This document shows positions 4,985 to 5,600 of a DNA stretch of 5,600 bases, piece after piece; position 1 is the first letter of the stretch; every line of letters starts with the position of its first letter. The DNA lies in the NCBI GenBank assembly GCA_016278415.1, contig JADQBV010000172.1, positions 1 through 5,600 on the forward strand, in the 5' to 3' direction. The notes under the pieces are model-generated. The model saw only the letters and a list, made by a program, of their open reading frames with translations. It did not search any database and had not been told where the DNA came from. This stretch comes from Halanaerobiales bacterium. GTDB taxonomy: Bacteria; Bacillota_F; Halanaerobiia; Halanaerobiales; DTU029. The position numbers were made by a program, and so were the translations under genes.

Positions 4985-5242
4985 CTATCAGCTAATACAT
5001 CAGAAAACAAAGAAAGATTCGTTAATTTAATAAACCCTGTAGAGTGGAAAAAGGCGGTTCCTATCAAAAGAATCGTGAGATTATTGATGGAGTTGGTCAA
5101 GAGATCATATTCTTATTCTTCTCTATGGGGTTACTTTATGTCGATAATAAGGAATTTTCATATTTTAAAAAATTGCCACTCAATCTTTATAAAATATGTA
5201 TTGTCTAAAAAGCAGGAAATAGTCTTCTTTATCTCGAAATAA
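4985..5242 (+). pseudogene. Possible decayed coding remnant
   Basis: Not recognised; weak call. One frame is open without a start from 4985 to the TAA at 5240-5242. It begins LSANTSENKERFVNLINPV and continues EWKKAVPIKRIV. A second frame is open from about 5029 to the TAA at 5206-5208 and reads KNREIIDGVGQEIIFLFFSM then GLLYVDNKEFSYFKKLPLNL. The first looks protein-like on its left half, the second on its right half, as if one coding sequence had suffered a frameshift near 5065-5080. There is no convincing ribosome site or start codon for either. An ATG in the first frame (5087) would give only 51 residues. Chance openness in AT-rich DNA is the main alternative. Confidence 0.28.
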
Positions 5243-5271
5243 TTATTATGTGATTAAAATATCTTTTTTTT

Positions 5272-5279
5272 AAGGGGAG
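5272..5279 (+). promoter_or_regulatory. Ribosome binding site of recQ (TTG start)
   Basis: AAGGGGAG lies 8 bases before TTG at 5288. No ATG exists nearby in frame, and the protein similarity to RecQ begins right at this point, so the TTG is the likely start. Confidence 0.75.
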
Positions 5280-5287
5280 TATCTGTT

Positions 5288-5600
5288 TTGATAGATAAAG
5301 CTAAAAATGTATTAAAGAAATATTATGGTTACGAGAACTTTAGAGATGGCCAAAAAAATGCTATTGAAAGTATTTTGCAGCAGAGGGATACTGTTGCTAT
5401 TATGCCGACAGGCTCAGGGAAATCTATCTGTTATCAGATTCCTGCCATGTTATTCCCAGGTATTACTATTGTAATATCACCATTGATATCCCTTATGAAA
5501 GATCAAGTGGATGCATTACATGAAATGGAGATACCTGCAACCTTTCTTAATAGTTCAATTGATTATAGTGAATTAAGGAAACGCCTTGATGGAGCCAGGC
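5288..5600 (+). CDS. recQ: ATP-dependent DNA helicase RecQ, N-terminal part (3' end outside window)
   Basis: The first 104 codons of a RecQ-family superfamily 2 helicase, a 3'-5' DNA helicase used in recombination repair and processing of stalled forks. Seen here: LKKYYGYENFRDGQ (residues 9-22) with the RecQ motif 0 whose Gln22 contacts adenine, motif I (Walker A) MPTGSGKSICYQIPA at 39-53 with Lys45, and motif Ia SPLISLMKDQVDAL at 64-77. LNSS at 87-90 and the following helix also match the family. The DEAH box, zinc-binding RQC and HRDC domains lie beyond the window, so completeness and long versus short RecQ type cannot be judged. It starts with TTG at good distance from AAGGGGAG. Confidence 0.97.
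   Translation, partial: MIDKAKNVLKKYYGYENFRDGQKNAIESILQQRDTVAIMPTGSGKSICYQIPAMLFPGITIVISPLISLMKDQVDALHEMEIPATFLNSSIDYSELRKRLDGAR

Larger units (their letters stand above)
4950..5287. other. Intergenic region between the reductase gene and recQ, 338 bp
   Basis: Apart from the possible coding remnant at 4985-5242 this stretch shows no intact gene, no RNA gene and no strong terminator after the reductase. Only a weak AT-only pairing AATAA/TTATT is seen around 4951-4970. The last 45 bases are AT-rich with an eight-T run (5264-5271) and lead into the recQ ribosome site; no convincing -35/-10 pair was found. Confidence 0.5.

Noticed and set aside
3941..5100. Minus-strand open frames 3941-4153, 4544-4960 and 4906-5100.
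   Set aside because: The first two are opposite the confidently identified aldo/keto reductase. The third overlaps its end and the gap; it reads as a Leu/Ile/Ser-rich antisense peptide without a ribosome site.

Overview
The window is low-GC (roughly one third G+C), AT-rich between genes, with strong GGAGG-type ribosome binding sites, several TTG starts and small intrinsic terminators. This fits Bacillota, most likely an anaerobic Clostridia or Halanaerobiia-type organism. That placement rests on base composition and protein style; there is no rRNA or other firm marker.

Left part (1-1797): the 3' end of an ABC-F ATPase on the + strand finishes in a hairpin terminator. It converges on a minus-strand gene for a ~380-residue, Asn/Gln/Gly/Ser/Tyr-rich protein built from four ~100-residue repeats. 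This repeat protein is the most unusual gene here. Its four core repeats are nearly identical as protein but differ by silent changes in DNA, and all of its acidic residues sit in one short motif per repeat. The core has a pattern loosely like the repeat of gamma-type small acid-soluble spore proteins, but I cannot assign it to a known family.

Middle part (1798-2965): a 427-bp gap between divergent genes contains what looks like a 47-codon minus-strand coding sequence interrupted by an in-frame TGA. Next come an unrecognised 103-aa helical protein, a 62-codon 4-oxalocrotonate tautomerase family protein (DmpI type), and a tRNA-Arg(CCG) gene with a near-consensus sigma-A promoter and an encoded CCA.

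Right part (2966-5600): a DUF502 membrane protein is preceded by a 54-bp-spaced direct repeat and followed by a clear intrinsic terminator. Then comes an aldo/keto reductase of the YghZ (L-glyceraldehyde-3-phosphate reductase, AKR14) type with a complete catalytic tetrad. A 338-bp gap follows with possible decayed coding sequence, then the first 104 codons of RecQ helicase, cut by the window edge.

The genes do not form one obvious pathway. They look like mostly single-gene units: housekeeping functions (ABC-F, tRNA, RecQ), small metabolic enzymes (tautomerase, aldo/keto reductase) and lineage-specific genes (repeat protein, 103-aa protein, broken small genes).
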